A stretch of 64,000 bases of DNA from Xestospongia bergquistia (GCA_963965975.1 OZ014418.1:5344775-5408774); one strand, 5' to 3'; positions 1 to 11,250 are shown, counted from the first letter of the stretch. Translations and numbers: made by a program. Notes: generated by a model not told the origin, from the sequence alone.

Positions 1-163
1 GACTATTTTCAGTGAATTTTTTGATATCATTATTCTTCTCTGCAAATACTCCAAGAGACGCCAGAGCAAAAGTCAGAGCAACTAGAAGTATAAGACATTT
101 CACTATTAAGAGGATAATAGTGGTAGTCTTTCCAGTTGGTACTGGAATCTCCACAGTCTTCAT
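1..163 (-). CDS. TMEM179-like four-TM protein, exon 1 (cut by window edge)
   Basis: The minus strand from an ATG at 163 reads a short hydrophilic start (MKTVEIPVP) followed by a strongly hydrophobic segment and the motif SLGVFAEKNNDIKK. This closely matches the first exon of the complete paralogue at 4349-5318 and of the damaged paralogue at 60673-61559. The first membrane segment and the start of the first extracellular loop are visible; the rest lies left of the window. The sequence at 164-430 is homologous to the 61560-61800 leader region, so this gene lies about 270 bp downstream of a beta-helix gene remnant (432-733), the same arrangement as at 61.5-62 kb. Whether this copy is functional cannot be told. 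Confidence 0.6.
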   Translation of the reverse strand, partial: MKTVEIPVPTGKTTTIILLIVKCLILLVALTFALASLGVFAEKNNDIKKFTENS

Positions 164-431
164 TTAGATGGCACTTAATGAGCTCTAACAGCGCAAAGGA
201 TAAAAGCTGACTTTGACTGTAACGGGTGATATCTGCTCCACCTACACATAATTAGGAGATTGTATCTTAAAATTCAATTTCATTGAGATAAATAATTTTA
301 ATATTCAAAATCAATCAACTTTTATAAAAAAAAACCTCGCAAGTTTTATACATTTATTTTAACTTATTAATACTTTATAAGCATTCTAAATATATATATG
401 TATATAATTCTACATTACATTAGCATAGTTA

Positions 432-733
432 TTATCTAAAATCCTCTAGTGTAAAGTCAAAAATTAGACTTTCTCTTCTCATTAGAGTAACTGCTAGTGA
501 GCCTGGATGACTGCATTCAGAAGATGATGAAGCATCATTATTAGGCAATGTCATTTCACACTCACTGATATGCATTCTCTTTTCTCTTTATAACTTGATT
601 GGACTCTCAAACAGTGGAGTTAGTGTTAGTACTATAAGAACAAATAAAGCTACACCAGTAGATATGCCACTAGTAATAACTTGACTGTATTGTCCACTTG
701 TCATTATACTACTGAGAGTTACAAAACTGAATT
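432..733 (-). pseudogene. C-terminal remnant of beta-helix multi-TM protein
   Basis: The minus strand encodes the last ~100 residues of the family seen whole at 21393-25280: the block with TLSSIM, then STGVALFVL, then the cytoplasmic tail with SSSSECSHPGS and MRRESLIFDF, ending in TAA at 432-434. A tyrosine codon in the IKLYREKR segment of the intact copies is TAA here, so the tail is interrupted. Upstream of about 733 the homology stops and AT-rich sequence follows. An almost identical remnant lies at 15429-15729 in the second copy of the segmental duplication. It is probably inactive. Confidence 0.7.
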
Positions 734-891
734 TTCACACTCAATTTTGTTTTAACACAATAATTCCTCATAGATTTATGCATACCTATTATGTATATAT
801 ATATATATATATATATACTTGAAGAACTGGATTGCAATGACGCATGGCTTAAATGATGTATTCTATACTTGTACCTGGACTTTTACTGCTC

Positions 892-937
<46 letters not shown>

Positions 938-941
<4 letters not shown>

Positions 942-1163
942 ACAGTAAGATTGTCTAAATAGGGATTTTGTGAAATCCCTGAAACTTTCAGAGAATTTGT
1001 GAAATCACTATTTCACTTAGGGACTTCATAAATTCACTAAAATTTCTAGTGATTTCATGAAATCACTGAAATGAGGCTCTTGTTATTTCACAAAATCACT
1101 GAATGTGATATATTGTTAGAAATTCAGCATTGTTTAAGTGTTGTAAGGAAGTTTGTTCATAAA
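938..1163 (+). repeat. Left terminal inverted repeat of KRBA2-like element
   Basis: About 225 bp, nearly identical to the reverse complement of 2553-2776. It contains internal short mirrored motifs such as GGGATTTTGTGAAATCCC and TGATTTCATGAAATCA, so each arm can also fold on itself. Confidence 0.9.
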
Positions 1164-1265
1164 TATACGATTAGTTTTAATATCTGTACACAATTCTTTA
1201 TTGCAGATTTTCATGGACAATCACCACAATGAGACATCTTTGATGAATCAGTAATTCAGCTGGAA

Positions 1266-1465
1266 TTAATACCATAGCTTTGATGACTACTCTGAGGATT
1301 TATTGTAGTACAGAGCAGTTTATACTTCCTTTAATGTAGTCTTACACAGGGAGAGGTGTCAATAGTTTTTGCAATCAAAGAAATCTATGTAATCACATCA
1401 TAGCTTTGATGACTACTCTGAGGATTTATCATAGTTCAGAGCAGTTAACACTTCCTTTAATGTGT
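1266..1465 (+). repeat. Two diverged ~70-bp direct repeats in the transposon leader
   Basis: The segment starting CATAGCTTTGATGACTAC at about 1270 recurs at about 1396, both followed by CTGAGGATTTAT, CAGAGCAGTT and ACTTCCTTTAATGT. They lie between the left TIR and the transposase start and could be subterminal transposase-binding or promoter repeats; function is inferred only from position. Confidence 0.75.
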
Positions 1466-1549
1466 TGTAATTGCAATTTAGCTTAGCCTTCACAATATAA
1501 GAGGCAACTACACAATGCTCATCCACTTTATTCCTGCATTTGAAGCAAA

Positions 1550-2485
1550 ATGGCGCAGCATAATTTTGAGACAAAATTCGAAGAGGCTTTGTTCAAGAAA
1601 TATTCTCAATGTGCAAAATATCTCATTCCTAAAGAGGTGTACTACAAGACCATTGATGATCTGAAAACAGCAGCTGAAGCTTCCACTACCAAGTCACATC
1701 ATCAGTACTACATCCTAAAAAAGTATGAGTTACTTCAGTGTGGTGATGTAGAGAAGCTTATCAAGAAGAGAAAGTCACCAGAAGATCGCCCTGTCTACTA
1801 TGCCACCATAGAAGACACCTACGACATCATCAGTAAAGCTCACATTGCAACTGGCCATGGTGGTCGTGACAGGATGCTGAAACATCTTAGGCAAAAGTAT
1901 GCCAACATCACAACAGATGCTGTTGAACTATTCAAGTCCTACTGTGTTGTATGTCAAGAGAAGAGGAAACGTCCCAAGACTACTGGTGTTTTTGTCAAGC
2001 CTATTCTTTTCAGGGAATTCAACTCTAGTGGTCAAGTTGATCTTGTTGACATGCAGTCATCCCCACAAGGACAATTCAAGTGGATTATGGCAGGTGAAGC
2101 TGGAGATAATGTTGCTGTCCCCATTCCCATGGTTGACAGAGGGAGAGGTGACCCAAGAAATATCCTAGGAGTTATTGTTGATCGGGATGAACACGACATG
2201 TATAGAATTGCAGTGAAAGCTGGGATTCTGAGCAAAAAGTATTCCAGGAATCAGTTTGATCTCTGTCCTCAGTGACTCTTGAATGATTCTGATGTCAACA
2301 AAGAATCTACAATCACACTCTGTCAAGCTCTCAAGTCTACAGCTTCTGGCGGACAAGGGTTCTTCCGGTGTGACTGCAGCAAAGGCAAGAAACAGTGTCA
2401 GACAAACAGGTGCAAGTGTTATAAAGCAAAGAGACTTTGTAACTGTAGGTGTCACAGCAGTCTCAGTTGTCATAATAAGAATTGA
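1550..2485 (+). pseudogene. KRBA2-like integrase/transposase with core deleted and a stop before the Cys-rich tail
   Basis: From ATG 1550 the frame reads 241 codons to TGA 2273-2275, then stays open in the same frame to 2485. Residues about 93-140 form an integrase zinc-binding HHCC domain (HIATGH ... CVVCQEK). Just after the first core aspartate region (VDLVDMQ ... FKWIM, about 160-180) the protein jumps directly to the C-terminal integrase segment (VDRGRGDPRNILGV ... YSRNQFDLC), so the part of the catalytic core that should carry the second Asp and the Glu is missing. The part beyond the TGA is a cysteine cluster (CDCSKGKKQC ... CKCYKAKRLCNCRC), a zinc-binding tail seen in relatives of this family. 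The product cannot be a complete DDE enzyme. Confidence 0.8.
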
Positions 2486-2552
2486 GAATTATGTACAGAT
2501 ATTAAAACTAATCATAGCATTTTCAGATTGTTATTTTACCATTGTAATCATT

Positions 2553-2772
2553 CATGAATAAACTTCCTTACAACACTTAAACAATGCTAAATTTCTACCA
2601 ATATATCACATTCAGTGATTTTGTGAAATAACAAGAGCCTCATTTCAGTGATTTCATGAAATCACTAGAAATTTTAGTGAATTTATGAAGTCCCTAAGTG
2701 AAATAGTGATTTCACAAACTCCCTGAAAGTTTCAGGGATTTCACAAAATCCCTATTTAGACAATCTTACTGT

Positions 2773-2776
<4 letters not shown>
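2553..2776 (-). repeat. Right terminal inverted repeat of KRBA2-like element
   Basis: Reverse complement of 938-1163 with few differences; it ends ...CTTACTGTAACA and is followed by (TA)n. The AATAAA-like run near 2557 (GAATAAAC) may also serve as the polyadenylation signal for the transposase transcript; this last point is inference. Confidence 0.9.
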
Positions 2777-2817
<41 letters not shown>

Positions 2818-3468
2818 ATATACATATATATATATTATAATAACAATAATTCAGTAATTATAAAGCAAACTTATGGCTGTTATTGTGAACAACTCACTGA
2901 AAAACCTCTATCATCATACTGTTAGAGGTGTCACGTCTTCAACAGCATTTTCAACTGACTCAAAGCTTTCTTAATGAGTATTACAACATTGTCAAAAGGA
3001 GGCACAAATATAGTCACACTTGATGATGCCATTGTTTCTATGGCAATGTTAATATCATTGAGCAATTTTCATTTAGACTGTTGGACATTGACTATTTAAT
3101 ATTGACAGACAATTTTATAAATTCAAAATTAAACATTGAATATTGACTTAAATGTTTGGAAATTGAAATTTGAATGTTGACTATTAAGTCAATATTTAAT
3201 TTTCAATGTTTTCTTTTTGAAAAATTACTGCAATTTCAATGATTAAATGTGTTTGTAGATATTAGTAATATAAACAGAACACAGTTACTATAGTTGTATG
3301 ATGTGATGTCATGGTGGAATGTCATTTACTTTATATGTATGGGGTTTCTAGTTTACTACTTTCCTGAATAGAACTCTATTTTTATATAAAGTTTGAATTT
3401 GTGGAGTCACAAAACAACTCTCTCCTATGAAGTGCAATCTGTAAACTATACATGCTGCTGTACTCTCA

Positions 3469-3894
3469 TATATTATGACGCATCCGCAGTGAGTAACCCG
3501 ATCTATAAGCTACCGTATATGATGATAGCAGCATGCTAATTTACAGATAATATACAACCAAAATCTTCATAATATACAACTAAAATCAGGAACCTACAGA
3601 AGTCGAAGGCCGACATTCCAATTCCAATTCATAACTCAATGAAGGGAAGCGAGCACCGCGACCTCTCTCTCTTAGAATGGATCGAAGCGACGTGTTTCTG
3701 GGGATATAGAATTTTAGTTGTTAAATAGTCCATTGAAGGGTAGAAAATAGAATTGGAATTGGAATAAATTTGGAAAACGTCAAAGCAGTAGGAAAGCAAC
3801 TGGAAACATCTTGCTCACGCTCAATCTATAAGACAGAGACGGCTTGTGGTACTCGAGCTCCACGTTTTACTCACTGCGCATGCGTCATAATATA
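3469..3894. mobile_element. Foldback MITE with ATTATGACGCATGCGCAGTGAG-type TIRs
   Basis: The left end TATTATGACGCATCCGCAGT and the right end, read in reverse complement, TATTATGACGCATGCGCAGT form ~28-bp TIRs; TA/TATA borders suit a TA target site. Further in, a second nested inverted pair built on CCAATTCCAATT is visible. The same element, about 445 bp, lies at the paralogous position 16537-16981, so the insertion predates the segmental duplication. Copy 1 lacks a ~55-bp internal piece kept in copy 2. Confidence 0.75.
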
Positions 3895-3979
3895 TGACTA
3901 CTTTACTGGTGAAACTTCATACTCTCCAGCTTATTTCTAGCCTGAGTTACAACAAACAGATTTAAGTGTCAAACTCAAC

Positions 3980-4265
3980 CTAGAGTATAGGTGAAGGAGA
4001 CACAAGATAGTTCTGAGTGGAAAAATTGAACTGATAGATTTCACCAATTGCTTTACTAAACATTATTGCCTCAAGTGAAATTGTGATCATTTTTGAAGTA
4101 AAGATAGTACAATTGTTCATAATGAGAACCATAAAGTCAGTCATCTTGTTAAGAATGTGTATCCTTATTCCATCATTGATAGACATGAGCAGAATTAGTA
4201 CCTTACAATTCTGATAGCCTTCTACACCCCAATTAGATAGATATTCCCCTATAACAGTTTGGGTA
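3980..4265 (-). other. Conserved short reading frame of unknown nature, present in four copies
   Basis: The minus strand reads MSINDGIRIHILNKMTDF and continues to a stop at 3980. A longer, near-identical frame is at 17067-17351 and shorter homologous tracts are at about 14805-14930 and 60420-60540. The tract always lies 3' of the TMEM179-like last exon or its remnant. A possible splice donor (AAG/GTACTAAT) precedes it, so it may be an exon plus intron of an unrecognised gene rather than one reading frame. I assign no function. Confidence 0.35.
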
Positions 4266-4348
4266 ACAATACTTACACATACATAAACTAAAATTTTCTA
4301 TTGACATAATGATACTCTAATGTTACTATCAGTCATTAATCTAGTTAG

Positions 4349-5318
4349 TTATTTTAACTCTCCATATTCACTATTCTTCTTATGAGATAGAACAAGCAAA
4401 ACAGCTGAAAAGCCAATGAACCCAATAAGTAAGAGACACTCCACCCACGTACAAGCCTGTAATAATAAGAAAAAGTTGTTCAATTAGCTAGGTTAATTAC
4501 TACATTATGTTTAATAATATTATATTTAAAAAATCATTAAAAACCTTCTCCTAAGAAAAGCTAGGATTGTTACCATATAGCAAGGGTAGTCATTTATTTT
4601 ATTTCCGCTAAATATAGTATATACAGAATAGTGCAAATCAAACAATTCACTGATTTGCTTATGATATAAAATCACTAACCATTGAGGACTGAATAGTATG
4701 AAAGAAGTGGACTCCTCCTGGCATATTGTCTATATCAGAGCACCTGCACATTATTGACATTGAGTATAGTAAAATTACAATGTGTTGTTAACTTAACTTC
4801 TTAAATAAACCAGTTTCAATTAGTGTTTTGCATGTTTTACTCAGCCCTGATGATATAACTATAGCAACAACCAGAGACATCAAGACAGCCAAGATGATAA
4901 CAAAGATGACCAGAATATTAAAAACAGTAGCACTGAATTGCAAAATATGGCATGTTATTATAATGATATATTGTGTGTGTGTGTGTGTTGTACAATACCT
5001 TCTCTTAATTATCACTGCAAGAACAATAGTCACTAGTGCAGCAAGTATCAGAAAAGATACTGTAGCTTGTCCTCCAATAACAAACTGACAGATACTGTTG
5101 GAACTAAATCCTTGATCATCATTGAGAAAGAGAATGCAATAGTGATCAGAAAATGGGCTGTTTTCAGTGATTTTTTTGATATCATTGTTCTTATTTGCAA
5201 ACACACCAAGTGATACCAGAGCAAAGGTCAGAGCAGCAAGAAGTAGAAGAGATTTCACTATTAAGAGGATAATAGTGAATATGTTCCCACCTGGTAATGG
5301 ATTGTTTACAGTCCTCAT
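4349..5318 (-). CDS. TMEM179-like four-TM membrane protein, complete, four coding exons
   Basis: Exons on the minus strand: 5318-4999, 4932-4798, 4743-4680 and 4456-4349 (TAA 4349-4351), with GT-AG introns of 66, 54 and 223 bp and matching phases, giving 208 residues. TM1 follows the short N-terminus; an extracellular loop has paired cysteines (YCILF ... SICQF); TM2 and TM3 flank the first intron; the motif SGLSKTCKTL precedes a second loop starting KCSDID; TM4 is in the last exon (WVECLLLIGFIGF) before a short basic tail. Length, four-TM layout, the C-L-F / C-x-F loop cysteines and the TM3-W/S-x-x-C pattern agree with vertebrate TMEM179, a poorly characterised membrane protein; homology is my recognition, not a search. 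The first intron is 66 bp, a multiple of three, and free of in-frame stops, so retention would insert 22 residues. It lies 3' of the GABA-B-like exons. Confidence 0.7.
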
Positions 5319-5601
5319 TTCGCTAGTACTGGAAGATTTTGATATCGCTAAAACTGTTTTTATTAACACTGACTTTGATCCTGCAAATGTACAATTATAC
5401 TGTCTCAAAACAAATCTTTATTCAAGCCCAAAATGCCAAATACAAAATCAGGACTGAACTGGAATATTACACATACCTTATTCTGTTGAGCATGCTCAGT
5501 AATGATATACTAAATATAGAATATACATGACTAAATATAGAACACAAACTAAATATAGATCATACACAAGTTTTACAATTAAGGAGTGTATAGACTGGAC
5601 T

Positions 5602-5643
5602 AGCCTCGCACCCAGGCTTTCGCAAAAGCCTGGGTACGAGGCT
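5602..5643. repeat. Near-perfect hairpin, AGCCTCG-type MITE core
   Basis: AGCCTCGCACCCAGGCTTT is followed after CGCA by its inverse AAAGCCTGGGTACGAGGCT with one mismatch, giving a 19-bp stem. It lies just 3' of the last GABA-B-like exon. It is likely a tiny foldback repeat, not a gene terminator. Confidence 0.7.
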
Positions 5644-6885
5644 ATGACTACTTGCTCAGCCATATTTTGCAGGCGTGGTTTTACACCATACGTGCCGTGT
5701 AACTTATGTATGAATCCGTACTCCGTGAGTTCAATTCCGTTTTTTTACGGATAGATCCGTATGGTTGGAGCTCGTGACCACTGATAGTTCCTCAAGTGAC
5801 TCACTAACAGTGTTATTTGTTGGATGTGAAGAAGGTAAGGAATGACTAAGGACATTCTCTCCAGTTGGATTATGATATAAACTAACCATCTGTAGAAATA
5901 AAAATCAGATGTAAACGGATGACTTGTTTTACAGTCTCTAAAGATTAAGAAGAAGAGCTGAAATCGGTAATTAATAAAAATATTAAGAAAGAAATTCTTT
6001 AATTAAAATCTTGCTTTAAAATGACAACAAAATTAAAGTTAGAATGGAAATGAGTCATACGTTTGCAATGAACATAAGTCCTAGGAACACAGTGGTATCT
6101 ACCAGTAGAGCTTCTCCAAACATGGCGGCATACGCATCATGATAATTTTCAAGAGCAAACATTATCATTGCTAGCAATGGAAGTATAATACTGTTGATGT
6201 AGATAATGACAGCTATTTCTTTAAGTCATTGAGAGCTTTAACTTTAACGCAACGAATATGAAATGCCATAAATATTGCTACTAGTTGTAACAATGCTTTG
6301 TATGAAAAGGAGACTGCTAGCCAAATTTGTGATACTCTTTTTATCAAAAATACCTTCATCCTAAATATAGATTAATATCAAAGTTTTCAAAATAAAATTC
6401 AGTAAATTACTATGACAGCTGTATGGATGCATATGTTCTATAAATAACAAAATTAAGAGTCATGATCAAATGCTTTGTACTATTACCTGTTATATTTCAG
6501 TATTTGTTTAACTTTATACAACTAAAAATTGAACAAATTAATCTACTAATTGACTGACTATCTAGTAATAATATAAGCAAATTTGTCAGCTTATCTAATA
6601 AACCTTCTTATTAGGTTTTGGATTGTAAAAGATATAATAGACTCTCCATGTTTTGGAAAAAATGACAGCAAAACAAATAGAGTATCCTAAAAAGAACAAT
6701 CAGAATTGGATCTATGTGAAAATTAAGAATGGATCATTAATTTGAAGGTAAAACAATAGAATAATTCATTATAGAAAAAATCTAGAATTAACAATTAATG
6801 ATCATTAGGTGATAATCTTACATTACAGAAAGCAGTTTGTACATTAATTACTGTTGAGGAGTATATATAGAAGAAGACACATATG

Positions 6886-7106
6886 TGTAGTATTTGGTTT
6901 AGTTGAAACTTTAATGGATATAATGAAACTCTAGTATAAGTAAAAACTAAATCCTATTTATACAAAATCAAAAACAATAAAGAAAAGAGATAAGTGACAA
7001 AACTATTAACACAATTAGCACCAATTTACAGTAAAGATACTAACTAACATAATTACAAACAAAACTTAAGTGTTAAAGAGTTCAAAAGAGTTGAAAGGAT
7101 ATCACA
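6886..7106 (-). repeat. 3' LTR of Gypsy element
   Basis: 221 bp, starts TGTAGTATTTGG and ends GGATATCACA on the plus strand; paired with 11030-11250. The element is read on the minus strand so this is the downstream LTR. Confidence 0.95.
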
Positions 7107-7222
7107 TTTCCTCCCCTGTTAAGTGCTATAGTCCCGGTTCATATCGTAAAGGAAGGATGTCGACTTGACCTTAATGGGTAGTGACGTTCTTGAACTGGTT
7201 CATGTACAACAACTGGTGTAGG

Positions 7223-9637
7223 TTAAAAATAATCAGTTCTGGGTGTTGGAAACAGATGAAATTCCATAGTGTCAATGGTATAATGTTGTGAAGGAGAGTT
7301 GACAGAAATCACCGAACGAGACTTGATGTGATCAACATGATGGCGAAGTATCCTCCCATTTTCTATCTGAATTGAATAAGACAATGGTCCAGTAGTGTTC
7401 ACATTTCTCCGGGTATCCATTTCTTGAGAATAAAGACCTTGACCATCACGAGTTGACCTTTTTGAAAAGTGTCGTTGCTTAACATGTTTATCATCATGAG
7501 TTTTCTGGTTGCTCTGTTTTGTGTTCACAACAGATTCCATGTTAGGTTTCAATAGATCAAAATGCATAAGAAGCTTCCGTTACAGAAATAATTGTCCAGG
7601 AGAAACGTTAGTAGTAGCATCAGGTGTTGATTGATATGCTAGCAAGAACTGTGACAATTGAGTACTGAGGTTTGGTTCATCTTGAGTACTAGTCTTCATG
7701 GCTCTCTTGAAAGTTTGGACAAACCTTTCTGCCAACCCGTTTGTAAAGGGGTGATATGGAGCACTACGAATATGCTTAATTCCATTAACTTTCCTAAACT
7801 CAGCAAATTCTTCAGAGGTGAACTGTGGTCCATTGTCTGATACTAGTTGTTCTGGAAGACCATACTTCGCAAAGAGATTCCTGAGTGCTTTAATAGTTTT
7901 GAAAGACGTTGTTGAAGGCATTTGAATTACTTCTGGCCATTTTGAGTGTGCATCCACCACTACCAGGAACATCTTATCCAGGAAAGGACCTCCAAAATTG
8001 ATGTGAATTCTTTTCCATGGTGTGGTAGGCCAGAACCATGGGTGTAAAGGTGCAGCTGCTGGTTGCGATTTATTCTCAAGGCAAGGAAGACATGACTTTG
8101 CTAAATTATCAATATCCTTGTCAATTGCTAACCACCACATGTAGCTTCTAGCTATGGCTTTCTTTCTAGTGACTCCTGGGTGGTTCTGGTGAAGTGTCTA
8201 TGGAATTTGATCTTGTAGTCTTTTTGGAATAATGACAAGAATACCTCATAGTTGGCACCCGCTTTCAATAGTAATTTCTTCTTGTTTTGATTGATATGGT
8301 TGAATGTTATCTGGCACTTGCTTTGGCCATCCCCTCCTGACATAATCAACAATCTTGCTAAGAATGGGGTCACGCCTGGTTGCAGTGTGAACTTGGTTAC
8401 AGGCGACTGGTAAAGCTTGAATTTGAAAGAGATTTAAGATGGTAACTGTCTTCATTTCACCAATTGCTTCTTGGTCATGTAGTGGAAGTCTTGACAGTCC
8501 ATCAGCATTGCTATGAGATTCTGTAGGCTTAAAACAAATATTGTAATCATAACCTGACAAAAGAAGTGCCCAGCGCTGTAAACGAGCAGCAGCTAAAGAA
8601 GGAATTCCTTTCTTTGAGGCAATAATTGCAGTGAGGGATGTGTTGTCGGTTATGAGGGTAAATTTTCTTTTGTAAAGATATTGGTGAAATTTACAAACTC
8701 CAAAAATCAAAGAGAGAGCTTCTTTTTCAAGCTGTGAATAGTTTTTCTCTGCAGTAGTTAGTGTGCGTGAGGCAAAGGAAATTGGTTTTTCTGTAGAGGC
8801 ATCAGCTGCAAGATTGATGGGTAGAGTGGGGTTGTAACGGGTCAATACATTGGCAGAAACTAGTTGTCTTTTGGCTTCTTTAAATGCCTTTGTACATTCA
8901 TCAGTTCAATTCCACTTTTGATTTGCACGAAGCAGACCATTGAGTGGGTGTAAAACACTTGAGAGATTTCGAATAAATTTTCCGTAGTAATTGGGTAAGC
9001 CAAGAAATTACCGAAGTTCTTGGACAATAGTAGGTGGTGAAGCATTGGTGATGGCTTCCACTTTGCTGGGTACTGCACAAATTCCTTCTTGATCGATTTG
9101 ATGTCCAAGATACTCGACAGAGGGTAAAAGGAAGTGACATTTGTCCTTCTTAAGTTTGAAATTGTGCTCTTCTAATCTGTTTAGCACAGCCGCTAAATGT
9201 CGAAGATGTTCTTCGTCATCTTTTCCTGTGACTAATATGTCATCAATATAACAAATGACTCCTGGCAGTCTGTGTAGGTTCTTACCCATGAACCTCTGAA
9301 AAATAGCTGGTGCTGATGCAATTCCAAATGGCAATCTGGTAAATTGGTATAGACTTTGGTATGTGTTTATTGTGACATACTTCATAGAATCTTACTCCAG
9401 TGCTAGTTGTAAGTAGGCTTGAGAAAGATCTAACTTTGTAAAATATTTTCCATTTGCTAATGTAGCAAACAAATCTTCAGGCTTGGGAAGTGGGTACTGG
9501 TCTACTGTGAGAGCTAGGTTTATCGTGACCTTGTAGTCTCCACATATTCGAAATCGACCATCCTTCTTGGGAACAGGGACAATTGGAGCAGCCCAATCAC
9601 CGCTATCCACCTTTTTCAAGATCCCTTGTTCTTCCAA
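7223..9637 (-). pseudogene. Gypsy pol remnant: reverse transcriptase, RNase H, integrase
   Basis: Order on the minus strand: RT (9637-9008) with LDLSQAYLQ and the catalytic YIDD; RNase H (about 8845-8450) with DAST, LEKEAL, TDNTSL and the GLSRL end motif; integrase (8140-7580) with a CLPCLE zinc half, SDNGPQF and LAERFVQTFK. In the integrase core the first catalytic aspartate position reads INFGGPF, i.e. Asn in place of Asp. In-frame stops include TAA 9392-9394, TAA 9008-9010 and a TGA near 8905; all blocks nevertheless remain in one frame. A further in-frame stop, TGA 9701-9703, lies just upstream of the RT. Confidence 0.9.
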
Positions 9638-9835
9638 TCTGTCTATTTCCTTCCCTATAGCTTCTTTGACTGCAAAAGGTACAGGCCTAGGTTTGAAAAA
9701 TCATGGAGTTGCATCAGGCTTCACATTTAATGTCGACTTCTCTGGGTGTACTGTTCCCAGTTCATCCTTGAATAATGCTTTATGCTTGTGAAGTAAGTTA
9801 TTGAGGCCAATAGGCTTGTTACGAATTGTGGCAAT

Positions 9836-10915
9836 TCAATGCCAATCAAGGCAAATGTGTTTCAGCCAGTTTCGTCCCATTGGAGTTGGACCATTACCAG
9901 GAACTACATAGAGTATGAACTGAGCAGGTTGTCCTTGATAACACACGTCAACATGCAACTGTCCTAGAACAGGCATAGGTTCGTTAGTGTACGTTTTCAA
10001 CACTAACTTGCATGTCTGTAACTTTATCTCAGGGAAGTATTTCTTTTTTGTTGCTTCCGAGATTGTAGATACTGTAGCTCCGGTGTCTACTTCCATGTTA
10101 AGAGGTTTTCGGGCATCCTGTAGTGTGACTTGAATTGGGGGACAGGGAGACACTGTCTCACTTAGTGTGTAAGCCCTGACTTCTTCTGAATCAGCATTAC
10201 CTTGAGACTGTTGATGTACCTGATGAGTACCGTTATACTTTTTCTTTGATTTCTTTGAATTTTCAGGAGAGTTGTACTTCCTCTGGGGATTAGAACGACA
10301 AGCTGGAGCTATGTGTCCCTTCTTTCCACAAGCATTGCAACTTGAATCCTTGAATCTGCTTTCTTCAGGGATGTGATTTGATTTTTCACATCTGTAGCAT
10401 AACTGTGGGCTGTTTTTGGGCTTGCCTGGAGTCCCTATAACATTCTTGATATGCTGTTTTTGTCCTTTCAGTCTTCTAGAACTGTGGTCAGCAGCTTCCA
10501 TCCCTTGGCCGAGTTCCATGGCCTTCGCCAGGGTAAGTTTAGGCTCGGATAACAACCTACATTGAATGGCTTCGCTACGAAGTCCACATATGAATCTGTC
10601 TTGAAGGGCTTCCTCCAGGTATGCTTCGAATTTGCAAGTAACTGCTAATTTTCTTAGAGCGGCATCATATTTAGCAATAGTTTCATCTGGCCTCTGATTC
10701 CATTTGTGGAATGTAAACCTTTCTGAAATAATTAGCTTTTTTGGTTCGAAGTGGTCTTTTAATAATTGAGCAATCGCACGCAGAGTTAATGTTTTTGGAT
10801 TCTCTGGAACTGCTAAGTCACATATCAGTGAGTATGTAATGGGTCCAATGGAACTGAGGAGAATAGGCACCCGTTTGAGATCTGCCACTTCTTTTGCTTC
10901 GAAGTAGAGTAGCAC
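9836..10915 (-). pseudogene. Gypsy gag-protease frame
   Basis: A 359-codon frame ending at TGA 9836-9838. The first ~150 residues are a retrotransposon Gag-type helical domain (RFTFHKWNQRPDET ... LQDRFICGLRS). Two zinc knuckles follow at about 178-212: the first is CYRC...H...S with the last cysteine lost, the second CNACGKKGHIAPAC is intact. The aspartic protease motif VDTGATVST lies at about 275 and a GRNWL-like element near the end. The frame is the same as that of the downstream RT, so this was one Gag-Pol polyprotein. A start upstream, within 10916-11028, is possible. Confidence 0.9.
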
Positions 10916-11029
10916 ACAATTGAGGTATTTTGTGATTTTCTCCAGTCAGAGTTGAATTCCTTGAGAGTTCCAAATTGTGTTGTACCAGTAGCCATTGTTT
11001 GGTTGGAATCTACAACCCTTGTCACCAAT

Positions 11030-11250
11030 TGCAGTATTTGGTTAAGTTAAAATAACTTTAATGGATAGAATGAAACTCTAGTATAAGTAAAAAAATCTTA
11101 TTTATACAAAAGCAAAAACAATAAAGAAAAGAGCTAAGTGACAAAACTATTAACACAATTAGCACCAATTTACAGTAAAGATACTAAATAACATAATTAC
11201 AAACAAAACTTAAGTGTTAAAGAGTTGAAAAGAGTTGAAAGGATATCACA
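11030..11250 (-). repeat. 5' LTR of Gypsy element
   Basis: 221 bp, TGCAGTATTTGG ... GGATATCACA on the plus strand; would carry the element promoter on the minus strand. Followed by the ATATG target duplicate. Confidence 0.95.

Larger units (their letters stand above)
938..2776 (+). mobile_element. KRBA2/Ginger-like DNA transposon, internally deleted
   Basis: An 1.84-kb element bounded by long terminal inverted repeats (938-about 1163 and about 2553-2776) that begin TGTTACAGTAAG and end as its reverse complement. It sits inside a long (TA)n tract (about 893-937 and 2777-2838). The paralogous locus near 15885-15905 has only a short AT run between the same flanks, which is an empty site. The internal region holds a degraded integrase-type transposase (1550-2485) and a duplicated ~70-bp segment. 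The TIR structure and host-like KRBA2 integrase similarity suggest a cut-and-paste element rather than a retroelement. Confidence 0.85.
6886..11250 (-). mobile_element. Ty3/Gypsy LTR retrotransposon, structurally complete, coding-dead
   Basis: Two 221-bp LTRs (TG...CA) at 6886-7106 and 11030-11250 are flanked by the perfect 5-bp target duplication ATATG (6881-6885, 11251-11255). The purine tract AGGGGAGGAAA lies beside the left (3') LTR at 7107-about 7120, read on the minus strand; the primer-binding site TGGTGACAAGGG lies beside the right (5') LTR at about 11010-11028. The LTRs differ at roughly 12 places, so the insertion is not recent. Gag, protease, RT, RNase H and integrase remain in one frame but are interrupted by stops. 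The element sits in exon B of the GPCR copy. Confidence 0.95.

Noticed and set aside
4828-5457. Plus-strand frames over the TMEM179-like gene
   Set aside because: They are antisense to well-supported exons with matching phases and splice sites.
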